In this document: one piece after another, positions 7,450-15,622 of the stretch | Layout: every line of letters starts with the position of its first letter | How positions within the stretch are numbered: position 1 is the first letter of the stretch | Assembly (NCBI GenBank): GCA_022848865.1 | Contig: JAJISE010000012.1 | Span: 1-44,827, forward strand | Reading direction: 5' to 3' | Source of the DNA: Candidatus Thermoplasmatota archaeon | GTDB lineage: Archaea; Thermoplasmatota; Thermoplasmata; RBG-16-68-12; JAGMCJ01 | Length of the DNA: 44,827 bases | Notes under the pieces: generated by a model | Told to the model about the DNA's origin: nothing | The model's input: the letters and a program-made list of their open reading frames with translations, nothing else | Database searches by the model: none | Program-made: the position numbers and the translations under genes

Positions 7450-9606
7450 CTACAGCATAGATGGTAACTTCAGAGCTGGATGGTCCTTCTCTGCGAGGAA
7501 CTCAAGCAGCTCCGCCGATTCCGTTGCGACAGTCTCGTCAGCGATCTTGTCCACGAAATCGGGAATGCCCAATTCCTCTGCTCTCTCTTTAAGTTTGTCG
7601 TACATCGCGTCCTTGAGCTCCTTCGGCATCCAGACGATCCTTTGGAACCCGCCATCCGCGCTTACGAACTTGTCCGACAGCAGGTAGTACCTTCCGACGC
7701 CTATGAATCCAGGCATCTGCAATCCGCCACCCACAGTTCCGGCGAGCGTGGAGAACTTCATCCCCAGGGGCGTCATCCCACCGTGCTCCCGGTTTACGAC
7801 GACGACGCCGTTCGCCTCGGGAACTATACCGACGATGCATTCGAAGCAGCCGCACGAGGTCATCGGGTCCTCCATCATGGTGTAGATGTTGAACTTGTCC
7901 AGCTTCCCGTGAGAGTGCTCGATTACCGCCTCGTTCACGCCCTCCCACTGGCCCTTGACCTCCTCTATAGTGGTCTTTTTGTCAATGGGCTGATTCGGAC
8001 CCGTCGGCGTAATCTGATTACTGGCCTTGGCGTCCAGCCAGTTGATGGCGCCGCAGAGCCCGAGCCTCTGGGGAGTGATGATGCACACGTGGTTCGGAGC
8101 GAAGCTCTGGCACAGCGTGCAGGTGTAGAACGTTTCCACGGCCTCGTCGGTCATTCCTCTCAGCCGCTCGTCCCTGTATTCGTAGGATTCCATCGCCTCC
8201 GGAAGGTGCTTCTCGATCTCCGCTGGGTCCGTCGTTATGGTCACCTGAACACGGCTCAACAGTCCGCCAAAGTCGTCGTGGAACTTGGCGTGCAGCACGT
8301 CGCCGAAGTGCTTGAACCTCAGGCCCTGGGCGGCACCGTCCTTGCTGAGCCTTATCCAAAGAAGGTTCCTCTGGCCCGTGTGCCACGCGCCCTCGGCGAA
8401 GTTGATGAACTGATGTATCCTCCTCTCCAGGACGGACTCGAAGTCCTTCTGCATATCCTTTCCGTAAACCTCGACCACGATCCCGAGCGGGCTGCCGCTC
8501 CCTTCCTCGAGCTCGTCGATGTCCTTCCCGATCATGGTTATCTTGCCGTCCTCCACCTCGTCCGCCTCTCGCATCTTCACCAGCTCGAAGACGGGCGTCT
8601 TGGAGGGTCCGCCGCATTCCACATACGTGTCCGGTCTCCTGACGGTCTCGCCCTCGAACGCGGGTCCGTACGGGACCGGGATGTCGACGGCTGCGAGCTT
8701 GACCTGCATGTCCCTTACTTCGATGGCCGTCTGAACCATCTGGTCGTAATCCTTCTGCACGATGTACTTGCCCGGGATCTCCTCTACATCCTGGTCCGTG
8801 ATCGTCGGGGAGCCGTTGAACATCACGGCGAACTCAGCTGCGACCTTGATCTGGTCAAGCGGGCCGAACTGGAACACTACGACCTTGGGTCTCGTCTTGA
8901 GGTATTTCAGCAGTCCCTCTCGGTCTCCGCGCTTTATCCCGCCGAAAGCGAGGGCGGCCCTGATGGCGAAGCTTAGGCCGTGTATCGCCTGCGTGAACTC
9001 GCCGAGGGGAAAGAGCATTATGTCAGTCCCCATCTTGATCCCCTGGTCCTCGAGCTGCCTGATTATGTCGAATGTCGCCATGAGCAGCATGCCCTTGTTC
9101 TGGAAGTCCCTCACTATCCTCGCTAGAGCCTCCGGGTCCTTCGCCTTTCCGATGAAGACTACAGCACCAGGGATGGTATCGTCGACGAATGCTATGCCCA
9201 GATTCCTGAGAACTGGGTCTCCAACGAAGCCGCAGTACTCCTGCCTTCCTGGCGGGGCCTCGTTCTCGAACGGCTTGTCGTTACCGATGTACCGAAGCGC
9301 CTCCACGATCTCGGCGGACCACATGGTGGCCTCGCCGGCGGTTAGCGCGTTCTCGAGAGTGGGCTCGGGCCTTATCTTCCCCCTGACCTCTCCGAGTAGA
9401 GCGGGAAGGTCACTGAGCGTCTTCACGGGCGTCGTCGTCCAGCCGTAGAAGCAGGGTAGCTCGTATCCCGTGTCCGGATACTCGATCGTCTGGTCAGGAC
9501 CGTATTTCCTCAGGGCGCGGTTCAGGAGAACGTCGGCGTAGCCGGTTGCCGTTATGGCTCCCGAGATCGCCATGCTGAACAGCTCTGTCTGCGTGACCTT
9601 GGTCAT
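7450..9606 (-). CDS. acsB: Acetyl-CoA synthase, bacterial-type AcsB
   Basis: Makes acetyl-CoA from CO, the corrinoid-bound methyl group and CoA. The A-cluster is complete: Cys496, 499, 508 and 518 can bind the [4Fe-4S] cube, and Cys585-Gly586-Cys587 in TSCGCFEC provide the distal nickel site. The protein has 718 aa and keeps the ~310-residue N-terminal CODH-binding domain that methanogen CdhC (about 470 aa) lacks, so it is the full-length bacterial architecture. Its ATG overlaps the acsA TGA (ATGA, 9603-9606). The last residues end in LKLPSML. Confidence 0.96.
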   Translation of the reverse strand: MTKVTQTELFSMAISGAITATGYADVLLNRALRKYGPDQTIEYPDTGYELPCFYGWTTTPVKTLSDLPALLGEVRGKIRPEPTLENALTAGEATMWSAEIVEALRYIGNDKPFENEAPPGRQEYCGFVGDPVLRNLGIAFVDDTIPGAVVFIGKAKDPEALARIVRDFQNKGMLLMATFDIIRQLEDQGIKMGTDIMLFPLGEFTQAIHGLSFAIRAALAFGGIKRGDREGLLKYLKTRPKVVVFQFGPLDQIKVAAEFAVMFNGSPTITDQDVEEIPGKYIVQKDYDQMVQTAIEVRDMQVKLAAVDIPVPYGPAFEGETVRRPDTYVECGGPSKTPVFELVKMREADEVEDGKITMIGKDIDELEEGSGSPLGIVVEVYGKDMQKDFESVLERRIHQFINFAEGAWHTGQRNLLWIRLSKDGAAQGLRFKHFGDVLHAKFHDDFGGLLSRVQVTITTDPAEIEKHLPEAMESYEYRDERLRGMTDEAVETFYTCTLCQSFAPNHVCIITPQRLGLCGAINWLDAKASNQITPTGPNQPIDKKTTIEEVKGQWEGVNEAVIEHSHGKLDKFNIYTMMEDPMTSCGCFECIVGIVPEANGVVVVNREHGGMTPLGMKFSTLAGTVGGGLQMPGFIGVGRYYLLSDKFVSADGGFQRIVWMPKELKDAMYDKLKERAEELGIPDFVDKIADETVATESAELLEFLAEKDHPALKLPSML

Positions 9607-11618
9607 TCCTCCTCACCTCCGTCCGCAGCGACCTCAGGTTTCTCCGCGAAAACATCCTCCTTCGTCTCGCCGGACCAATAGATGGTCTCCTTGTCCTCAC
9701 CGATGCCCAGTCTCCAGCGTCGATTCCTCACTATGTTGACCAGTTTCCTGGCAGCTTCGTCCGGGTCCTCCTCGAAGACGAAGTAGCCTCCGTAGACGTC
9801 GCGGGCTGTGTTCTCGGCGATTTGTACCACGAGGGGACTTCCATGTATGAACGGGAGCACCGCCACGTGGGTCGGCCAGCCAGTCGCCACCAGCCACGTC
9901 CCTATCACCACCGCCTTCTCGCTCATGTCCTCTGGCGCACTCGCGACGACGGGGAGGTCCTTGATATCCACTCCCATCTTGTTCGCGAGCATCGTCATGA
10001 AGTCATGTATTCGTGAGTTATCAACGCAGGACCCCATGTGCCAGACGGGCGGGAACGGGCCGTCGAAGCCAAACTTCTCTCCAAGCTCGGTGAGCACTTC
10101 CTTCAGACCCTCTCCCGCGAAGTCCTTGGTCGCCTTGGAGTTCGTGAGTCCTGCTCTGACGTAGGCGCCTGCGGCACAGCCTGTCGAGATGACAAGGATA
10201 TCGTTCTTGATGAACTCCTTCGCGAGGGTCAGATGATTTAGGTCATGGCAGGTCTTCACGTTGTTGCATCCAACGAGTGCTGCGAATCCCTGGATCTTTC
10301 CCTCATTGAGCTTGTCCGCAAGATACTGAAGAGGATCATCGGAGGCCTTGGACAGAATCTCCATGATCTGTTCCACGCTGAATCCGACACAGGAAGTCTC
10401 CTTCACATCCGGTATGTGAATGGCATTCTCATTCCTGTCCTTGTAGGCGTTAATGGCCAGAAGCAGTATCTTCCTTGCGTCCTCCTTCGCGCTCGCCGGA
10501 TTGAACTCTATGTGGATATCCCCTGGCTGCCTGCAGAGGTCGGACGTCGATATCAGCTTCGTGTGGAAGCAGTTCGCCCACATCCCAAGCGAGGGCAATA
10601 TACACTGATAGTCGATGACCATGGCATCAAGGACACCGGTCATGATGGCCAGCTCCTGGGAGGCGAAGTTGGTCGCAAGCGGAATCCCCCGCCGCATGAG
10701 CAGTTCGTTTCCGGTGCAACATATCCCTACGATGTTGATGCCGTCCGCTCCAACTTCCTCGGCGGCACCCTTCATCTCATCTGCGATATCGCACATAATC
10801 TCGCTCAGTACGGGGTTGTGACCGTTCATCGCGATGTTGACGGACTCCTTCTTGAGCACACCGAGGTTCGACTCAGTGAACGTGAGCATGGGAGTTCCGA
10901 ATAAGATGTCACTCAGGTCCGTGGATATGTGCTCACCAGCTAGATCGGCGAGAGCGCACTTTATCCCGCTGAAAATGAGGGGAACGGGATCTGCATCCAC
11001 ACCTATGTGGGTGCGATGCATGACCTCCACGACCGCGGCATCGATGGCATTGGGAAGGACACCATATCTGTCCAGCATCTCCAGCCTCTTGGAAGTTAGC
11101 GTGGTCCGCAACCAGGTGAGTGGTTCGTGCTCCACCCTTGAGAAGTCCTCGAAGGCCTCCCCGAGAAGCTCCTTCGTCAGCTCCATCGTGTCCTTTCCAT
11201 CTACATCTATTCCGACCCTCTGCGCGACGACTCTGAGCTTGTCCTCGTCCTTTATCGAGTAAGCGTCGGCCTTTCCGTCGATAAGGGCCTTCATGGTATG
11301 GGCGATGTGTCTTCCGTGGTCGGAGTGGGCAGAACATCCTGCCGCTATCTTCCTGAGAAGGTTCCTCGAGACGATCGTGTAGGCCGTCGCCCCGCATATG
11401 CCTCGCGAGGGTTCCTTGCCAAACGGATTGATCCTGCACGGTCCCTGAAGACATATCGTGCAGCATATTCCCAGCTCTCCGAAGCGGCACTGTGGTTGCA
11501 TCCTTTCGTAGCGGTCCCACATCGTTGTGGCATCCACGTCCGAATCGCGCACCTTCTCCAACATCTCCAGTGTCGCCGGGTCTACTGACTTCTGTTTCAT
11601 TTCAGATTCTTTAGCCAT
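9603..11618 (-). CDS. acsA: Carbon monoxide dehydrogenase catalytic subunit, AcsA/CooS type
   Basis: Interconverts CO and CO2 and feeds CO to AcsB. All cluster ligands can be found: Cys44 and Cys52 (shared D-cluster), Cys53, 56, 61 and 75 (B-cluster), and His267, Cys301, 339, 451, 481 and 531 (Ni-Fe C-cluster). AHSDHGRH near residue 98 supplies the proton-relay histidines. At 671 aa it has the bacterial AcsA/CooS length and lacks the additional ferredoxin-like domain of archaeal CdhA; no CdhB (epsilon) gene is nearby. The start has GGAGGAA four bases ahead of the ATG at 11618. It lies 10 nt downstream of the ferredoxin gene. Confidence 0.96.
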   Translation of the reverse strand: MAKESEMKQKSVDPATLEMLEKVRDSDVDATTMWDRYERMQPQCRFGELGICCTICLQGPCRINPFGKEPSRGICGATAYTIVSRNLLRKIAAGCSAHSDHGRHIAHTMKALIDGKADAYSIKDEDKLRVVAQRVGIDVDGKDTMELTKELLGEAFEDFSRVEHEPLTWLRTTLTSKRLEMLDRYGVLPNAIDAAVVEVMHRTHIGVDADPVPLIFSGIKCALADLAGEHISTDLSDILFGTPMLTFTESNLGVLKKESVNIAMNGHNPVLSEIMCDIADEMKGAAEEVGADGINIVGICCTGNELLMRRGIPLATNFASQELAIMTGVLDAMVIDYQCILPSLGMWANCFHTKLISTSDLCRQPGDIHIEFNPASAKEDARKILLLAINAYKDRNENAIHIPDVKETSCVGFSVEQIMEILSKASDDPLQYLADKLNEGKIQGFAALVGCNNVKTCHDLNHLTLAKEFIKNDILVISTGCAAGAYVRAGLTNSKATKDFAGEGLKEVLTELGEKFGFDGPFPPVWHMGSCVDNSRIHDFMTMLANKMGVDIKDLPVVASAPEDMSEKAVVIGTWLVATGWPTHVAVLPFIHGSPLVVQIAENTARDVYGGYFVFEEDPDEAARKLVNIVRNRRWRLGIGEDKETIYWSGETKEDVFAEKPEVAADGGEEE

Positions 11619-11628
11619 GGTATTCCTC

Positions 11629-12057
11629 CTATTCTTTCACCGTCAGAGCATCAGTCGGACAGGCCGCGACGCAGGCCAGGTTCTCATACTCCTCGCAGAG
11701 GTCGCACCTGACCGCGACTTCGCTGACCATGTCCTTCTCTATGCAGTCGAATGGGCATGCCTCCAAGCACTCCCAACATCCCGTGCACTTCTCCACGTCG
11801 AACCTCACGAACCCGTCCTCTTCCTGCGTGATGGCATCGAACTCGCAGACCTCCATGCACTTCGGGTTCTTGCAGAACTGGCACCTCACGAGGTACGGGT
11901 TACCCTTCTTCAGAGAGACCCTGACACGCGGGATCGGCCTCGGCTCCGCAAGAAGGATGTCCGGCCAATCCACGTGATCGGAATGCCTCTCCCCGCACGC
12001 GGTCTCGCAAGCCCTGCAACTCATGCAGATATCTTTATCGAACTTGACTTTCTTCAC
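11629..12057 (-). CDS. Four-cluster ferredoxin, CooF/HycB-like
   Basis: A 142-aa electron-transfer protein with four [4Fe-4S] motifs: CMSCRACETAC near residue 11, CQFCKNPKCMEVC near 79, CTGCWECLEAC near 90-100, and CDLCEEYENLACVAAC at the end. The arrangement resembles CooF and other CODH- or hydrogenase-linked polyferredoxins. As first gene of the acs operon it is the likely redox partner of AcsA. It starts 33 nt or so downstream of the predicted transcript start of the promoter at 12111-12120. Confidence 0.92.
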   Translation of the reverse strand: MKKVKFDKDICMSCRACETACGERHSDHVDWPDILLAEPRPIPRVRVSLKKGNPYLVRCQFCKNPKCMEVCEFDAITQEEDGFVRFDVEKCTGCWECLEACPFDCIEKDMVSEVAVRCDLCEEYENLACVAACPTDALTVKE

Positions 12058-12110
12058 TCACTACCCCCGATTAGATGGCCAACAATTCGGTTATGTCGTA
12101 TACACCGCTT

Positions 12111-12120
12111 GTTTATAAAG
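12111..12120 (-). promoter_or_regulatory. TATA box of the ferredoxin-acsABDC operon
   Basis: On the minus strand this reads CTTTATAAAC, a near-ideal archaeal TATA element, 54 nt before the ferredoxin start codon. A transcript starting ~25 nt downstream would have a leader of about 30 nt. The rest of 12058-12226 holds no gene. A small hairpin (CTTCG pairing with CGAAG around 12190-12208) is visible downstream of the tautomerase gene but has no U-tract. Confidence 0.6.
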
Positions 12121-12226
12121 TTGACCTGCTTGGCCACCGATTCCTTTCCCATTTCACGAACCGCCAGATGCTGGCCTTTGCGAATCATCTTCGGCAAAAG
12201 ACGAAGTTCGACTTGCCCGATGGATG

Positions 12227-12409
12227 CTAATCCTCGGAGACAAGCTCTCCCGCCGAGGCCCAATTGGACTTCTCCACATCGTTGAAGACGATCCAGATCG
12301 AGTCTGGTGGGATACCCGCGATCCTCACGAAGGCGTCCGTTATAGCTCGCGCGAGCTTCTGCTTCTTCTCCTTGTCCCTGGGCCACATGTATACGTTTAT
12401 GAATGGCAT
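12227..12409 (-). CDS. 4-oxalocrotonate tautomerase-like small protein
   Basis: A 60-aa protein beginning Met-Pro, so that Pro1 becomes the catalytic base once Met is removed, as in the tautomerase superfamily. The strand-helix pattern PFINVYMWP...KQKLARAITDAF fits the family. The start is set by GGAGGTG four bases before ATG at 12409. A longer frame overlaps it and is a shadow. It sits between cooC and the acs operon on the same strand; no link between tautomerases and CODH is known to me, so its substrate is open. Confidence 0.85.
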   Translation of the reverse strand: MPFINVYMWPRDKEKKQKLARAITDAFVRIAGIPPDSIWIVFNDVEKSNWASAGELVSED

Positions 12410-12459
12410 GTTGCACCTCCTTGCAGAGCGGAATGCCTTCCTGTGAAAAAAGCTATCGT

Positions 12460-13251
12460 TCAGTCCGGGAGCCCCAGTTTGTCCCCGATCTCCTCGATTG
12501 CCGAGACGATCTCCGAGCAGTCCTCGTTGTCGATCGGCGGGACGTCCTTCATGTCAGCCTCGATTACGCACGGTTTGTAGGGAATCGACCCGACCAGCTC
12601 GATGCCTATGTCCGCGAGCTTCGAGCGGGTGAAGTCATCCTTTCCGAGCGATTTGTTGAGGACCGCGACGACCTTGCCGATACCCACGTCCTCCGCCAGC
12701 TTCCTTATCCTCTCCGCCGTCTCGATGGACTTCGTTCCGGGTTCCACCACGATGACAAGAATGTCCACGCCCTCCGCCGTGCCCCTGCCCAGATGCTCGA
12801 CGCCCGCCTCCATGTCCATTATGAGAACCTCGTCCCTGTCCAGAACGAGGTGCCTCAGGAGCCGCTTCAGCAACGCGTTCTCGGGGCAGAAGCATCCGCT
12901 CCCGCCCAGCTCGATGGTCCCCAGGACGATCAGTCTCACGCCGTCCTTCGCGATTGTGCCGTACGTGTCAACGAGGTCGTCCACCTTCGGGTTGAGCTTG
13001 AACATCTGTCCGTAGGAGGACCCTGGTCTCACGCCCGTCCTCTCTTCTATGAGGTCCAGCATGCGGGAGAGCGGGACCAGGTTCTTTCTCTCCTCCTCCG
13101 GTATCCCCACCGCGGACGCGAGGCTGGGGGACGGGTCGATGTCCACCGCCAATACTCTCATTCCTCGCCTCGCCAAAAGCCTTGCCAGGGTTCCTGCCAG
13201 CGTGGTCTTGCCTACACCGCCTTTCCCGGCGATTCCTATCCTCTGGGCCAT
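12460..13251 (-). CDS. cooC: CooC-type nickel-insertion ATPase (copy 2)
   Basis: A 263-aa ATPase with deviant Walker A GKGGVGKTT (residues 10-18), switch DIDPSPS, and the nickel-binding CxC at Cys120/122 (GSGCFCPE). The region around LIMDMEAGVEHLGRG matches CooC closely. It is encoded 7 nt downstream of cooT, itself a nickel chaperone, which makes maturation of the CODH C-cluster the likely job of this copy. It differs clearly in sequence from the copy at 3226-3972, so the two are not a recent duplication. Confidence 0.94.
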   Translation of the reverse strand: MAQRIGIAGKGGVGKTTLAGTLARLLARRGMRVLAVDIDPSPSLASAVGIPEEERKNLVPLSRMLDLIEERTGVRPGSSYGQMFKLNPKVDDLVDTYGTIAKDGVRLIVLGTIELGGSGCFCPENALLKRLLRHLVLDRDEVLIMDMEAGVEHLGRGTAEGVDILVIVVEPGTKSIETAERIRKLAEDVGIGKVVAVLNKSLGKDDFTRSKLADIGIELVGSIPYKPCVIEADMKDVPPIDNEDCSEIVSAIEEIGDKLGLPD

Positions 13252-13258
13252 CGGAGAC

Positions 13259-13447
13259 CTACTTGGAAGCGATGATGAATCGGTGGTTCACCAGGTCCAC
13301 TCTCTTCACAGTCCCTTGGACGGTCTTCATCTCGCCCATGATGTCTATGCAGGTTATCGTCTTGTCGTTCACCTCGACCTTGGCGACATCCTTCATGAGC
13401 TCGGTCTCTTCTCCATCCATCTCAACGTAAACAGTGGATTCGCACAT
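13259..13447 (-). CDS. cooT: CooT-like small nickel-binding protein
   Basis: A 62-aa protein that begins Met-Cys, as CooT proteins do; Cys2 and the N-terminus form the nickel site in the characterised family member. The short beta-rich sequence, with VEVNDKTITCIDIMGE and a C-terminal VDLVNHRFII, matches the family in length and pattern. The frame is open far upstream, across the PEBP gene region, but the ATG at 13445-13447 gives the conserved MC start and lies about 30 nt after a TATA box. It is immediately upstream of cooC, matching the cooC-cooT partnership known from bacterial CODH loci. Confidence 0.85.
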   Translation of the reverse strand: MCESTVYVEMDGEETELMKDVAKVEVNDKTITCIDIMGEMKTVQGTVKRVDLVNHRFIIASK

Positions 13448-13477
13448 GTTCTCACTGGCTCGGAGAAAGGAACGTCG

Positions 13478-13485
13478 GTATTTAA
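13478..13485 (-). promoter_or_regulatory. TATA box for cooT-cooC
   Basis: Minus strand TTAAATAC, with an A-rich upstream segment (eight A residues at 13488-13495). It lies 31 nt before the cooT ATG, so the transcript should be nearly leaderless. Confidence 0.5.
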
Positions 13486-13508
13486 CGCTTTTTTTTCGGC
13501 GGCTCGGG

Positions 13509-13943
13509 CTACTTGCGGGTGTACCTTCCCATGATGACGGCTTCGCCGATTTTGTGCTCCTCCACTTCGCGGTAGAATGCCCTCTTCTCGGCCGCCAGGA
13601 TCTTCTCGACGTTGAGCGCGTAGAGCTTGAAGTAGTACCTGTGAGTCCCGCTCGGCGGGCAGGGTCCTCCATAGCCCTCCCTCCCGAAGTCGTTCGTGAT
13701 CTGGCGGGAGCCCGCGGGCCTCGAGTTCTGAGGCATCTCTCTTGTGGCGGGCGGGATGTCTCCCAAGAGCCAGTGCACCCAGGTCCCCATGGGAGCATCC
13801 GGGTCGTCCATGATGAGCGCCAGGCTCTTCGTTCCCTCAGGAACCTCCTCCCAGACGAGATGGGGCGATACGTCCTCCCCGTCGCAAGTGAAACCAGAGG
13901 GGACGTCCCCACCATCCTCGAAGTCGTTGCTCTTCATTCTCAT
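13509..13943 (-). CDS. PEBP / YbhB-YbcL family protein
   Basis: Phosphatidylethanolamine-binding-protein fold, bacterial and archaeal YbhB/YbcL branch. The signature ligand pocket is visible: FTCDGEDVSPHLVW, then MDDPDAPMGTWVHWLL and GPCPPSGTHRYYFKLYAL. At 144 aa it lacks a signal peptide and is cytosolic. A second ATG two codons in could be the start. It lies downstream of ubiE on the same strand. The function of prokaryotic members is largely unknown. Confidence 0.9.
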   Translation of the reverse strand: MRMKSNDFEDGGDVPSGFTCDGEDVSPHLVWEEVPEGTKSLALIMDDPDAPMGTWVHWLLGDIPPATREMPQNSRPAGSRQITNDFGREGYGGPCPPSGTHRYYFKLYALNVEKILAAEKRAFYREVEEHKIGEAVIMGRYTRK

Positions 13944-13990
13944 GACCTCGCCATCTGAGTCTACGTTTATGATTCTTTCTCTGAACCCGC

Positions 13991-14710
13991 CTATTTCGTG
14001 GCCTTGTGAATCCCAACCATCCCGAGGAGGAGGGGTTGGAAGGTGACCTCGCTGAAGCCCGCCCCGCGCAGGATGATGGCAACTTCCTCTGAGGCGGGGA
14101 ATTTCGTCGCGGATTTGCCAAGATACGTGTACGCGCCCTTGCTCCCCGATGCCGCCCCGCCAACGAAGGGCACAATCGTCCTCAGATACGCGTGGTATAA
14201 CTTCCTCAGGACGTCCGATTCAGGTTGGCTTGTCTCCATGATGACGAAGTGCCCGCCAGGCCTCAGTATCCTCAGGACCTCGGCCAGGTATGTTCCGATG
14301 GCGGGGTTCTTGTAGAGCAGGTTCCTGAACGAGAAGGCGATTGCCACGCAGTCGAACGATTCGCCTCTGAACGGCAGATGGCCCGCGTCCGCAAGGATCA
14401 GCGGCTTCGACCGGCCCGCTGCCGCGCTGGCTTTGCCTATCATCGACTCTGTGAAGTCCAAGCCGAGCACCCTCGACCCATCGCGGGTCCGCCTCATGAT
14501 CGTGAAGAGAAGGTCGCCCGTCCCGCAACACAGATCCAGAATCGCTTCGGGGCGGTCCTCAAGGCACGATGCCGTGGCCTTCGCCCTCCACCGACGGTCC
14601 AGTCCGAAGGTCAGGAGACGGTTCAGCAGGTCGTACTCATCTGACACGCCCTGGAACATCTTTCTGAGAGATGCAGGTCGATGACCCGTGGGCGCGTCAT
14701 CACTGACCAT
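13991..14710 (-). CDS. ubiE: UbiE/MenG-type C-methyltransferase
   Basis: SAM-dependent methyltransferase likely to methylate demethylmenaquinone or a related quinone precursor. Motifs: FQGVSDEYDLLNRLLTFGLD at the N-terminus (the UbiE signature), LDLCCGTGDLL as SAM motif I, and ADAGHLPFRGESFD as the post-motif. The frame extends to a TTG at 14746, but that lies within the promoter spacing; the ATG at 14710 (239 aa) is preferred. If correct, it implies a membrane quinone pool. No other menaquinone genes are in the window. Confidence 0.85.
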   Translation of the reverse strand: MVSDDAPTGHRPASLRKMFQGVSDEYDLLNRLLTFGLDRRWRAKATASCLEDRPEAILDLCCGTGDLLFTIMRRTRDGSRVLGLDFTESMIGKASAAAGRSKPLILADAGHLPFRGESFDCVAIAFSFRNLLYKNPAIGTYLAEVLRILRPGGHFVIMETSQPESDVLRKLYHAYLRTIVPFVGGAASGSKGAYTYLGKSATKFPASEEVAIILRGAGFSEVTFQPLLLGMVGIHKATK

Positions 14711-14746
14711 TCTATCTGACCTTTCCACGCTACAAAGAAGTCGCAA

Positions 14747-14757
14747 GATTTACATAA
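14747..14757. promoter_or_regulatory. Possible shared TATA region between ubiE and the desulforedoxin gene
   Basis: The AT-rich string GATTTACATAA lies between divergent starts at 14710 (minus) and 14798 (plus). It reads TTATGTAAA on the minus strand and TTTACATAA on the plus strand, so it could serve either direction. Confidence 0.35.
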
Positions 14758-14797
14758 GCCCTTTGAATTGTGAGACTCAGACTCCAGGGTGGAACCA

Positions 14798-14923
14798 ATG
14801 GTTCGTGTTAATGAAGTAGGTGAAGTTTTCCGATGCGAGATATGCGGGAATGTCGTCGAGGTCAAGGAAGCCGGTGGCGGAGAGCTAGTCTGCTGTGGCC
14901 AGGCTATGGTGAAGGTCGAATAG
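14798..14923 (+). CDS. Desulforedoxin-like protein (41 aa)
   Basis: A tiny iron protein with CEICG at the N-terminal side and ELVCCGQAM near the C-terminus; this is the C-x2-C and adjacent C-C iron site of desulforedoxin and of the N-terminal domain of desulfoferrodoxin. AGGGTGG lies 5-12 bases ahead of ATG 14798. It is likely a dimeric rubredoxin-type electron carrier or a superoxide-defence partner. It stops 3 nt from the converging flavoprotein gene. Too short for usual ORF cut-offs. Confidence 0.88.
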   Translation: MVRVNEVGEVFRCEICGNVVEVKEAGGGELVCCGQAMVKVE

Positions 14924-14926
14924 CGA

Positions 14927-15520
14927 TTATTCCATCCGTTCTGCCGGCGCGGCGATTCTGACGCCGATCTCGAATGCCCTAGCCATGGTCTCTTCGTCGT
15001 CCTTGACGCCGCCCCTGGCCTCGTCCGTCTGACCGTAGAGTATCTTGTCAACGAGCTCGATGTTCGCCCACTTAAAGAACGCCTTCGCGGTCGTCAGGAT
15101 GGGCGTGAAGTCCCTGTCCTGCCCGCCGACCGCGATGAAGACTCCCTTGTTCCGGCGCTGTTTCCTTCTCTCAAAACCGTACGTGCCGTCCTCGCGCTTC
15201 ACATAGGGCATCAGACAGTTGCAGCGGTCAATCATCAGCTTCGTCTGCGCGCTCACGGTGTCGAAATACAGAGGAGAACCCAGGACGATGACGTCGCAAG
15301 AGTCCAGGGCGTCATAGATGACCTTCATGTCATCGTCGAAGAGGCAGTACTCAGGATCGGGGTCCTTCACACAGTCCTGGCACGGCCGGATCTTCAGGTC
15401 GTTCAGATGCACCTTCTCGGTCTCCGCCCCCTCGCTCTTGGCGCCCTCCAGAACTCGCGACACGAGCAGGTCCACGCTCCCCTTCTTGACCGGACTGCCG
15501 ACGATCCCACAGACCTTCAT
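14927..15520 (-). CDS. Iron-sulfur flavoprotein / NADPH-dependent FMN reductase family
   Basis: A 197-aa flavodoxin-fold protein. It starts VCGIVGSPVKKGSVDLLV (FMN phosphate loop) and has GSPLYFDTVSAQTK (FMN ring contact). Between them lies CQDC followed by a third Cys eight residues later (C-x2-C-x8-C), resembling the compact cysteine motif of archaeal iron-sulfur flavoproteins, though the fourth ligand is not obvious. Probably a redox shuttle in anaerobic metabolism. Confidence 0.85.
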   Translation of the reverse strand: MKVCGIVGSPVKKGSVDLLVSRVLEGAKSEGAETEKVHLNDLKIRPCQDCVKDPDPEYCLFDDDMKVIYDALDSCDVIVLGSPLYFDTVSAQTKLMIDRCNCLMPYVKREDGTYGFERRKQRRNKGVFIAVGGQDRDFTPILTTAKAFFKWANIELVDKILYGQTDEARGGVKDDEETMARAFEIGVRIAAPAERME

Positions 15521-15587
15521 TCTGCCACCTTCTGTGATCTAGGGAATCAGCGATGCGAGAAAAGACTTATGGGTCTCCAAGGGACCA

Positions 15588-15608
15588 ACGGCCCAGGAAG
15601 GGGGCCGT
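15588..15608 (-). terminator. Hairpin downstream of the small membrane protein gene
   Basis: ACGGCCC (15588-15594) pairs with GGGCCGT (15602-15608) around a 7-nt loop, 15 nt beyond the stop of the gene at 15623. A weak T-rich stretch follows about 30 nt further on the minus strand. It could be a terminator or an RNA-stabilising stem. Confidence 0.3.
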
Positions 15609-15622
15609 AGGCCGTCGTCGAC

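Noticed and set aside
7480-8976. 498-codon open frame opposite acsB
   Set aside because: Antisense shadow; the minus-strand frame has all acetyl-CoA synthase ligands.
13486-13497. T-run on the plus strand as a terminator
   Set aside because: No plus-strand gene ends there; on the minus strand it is an A-run upstream of the cooT TATA box.
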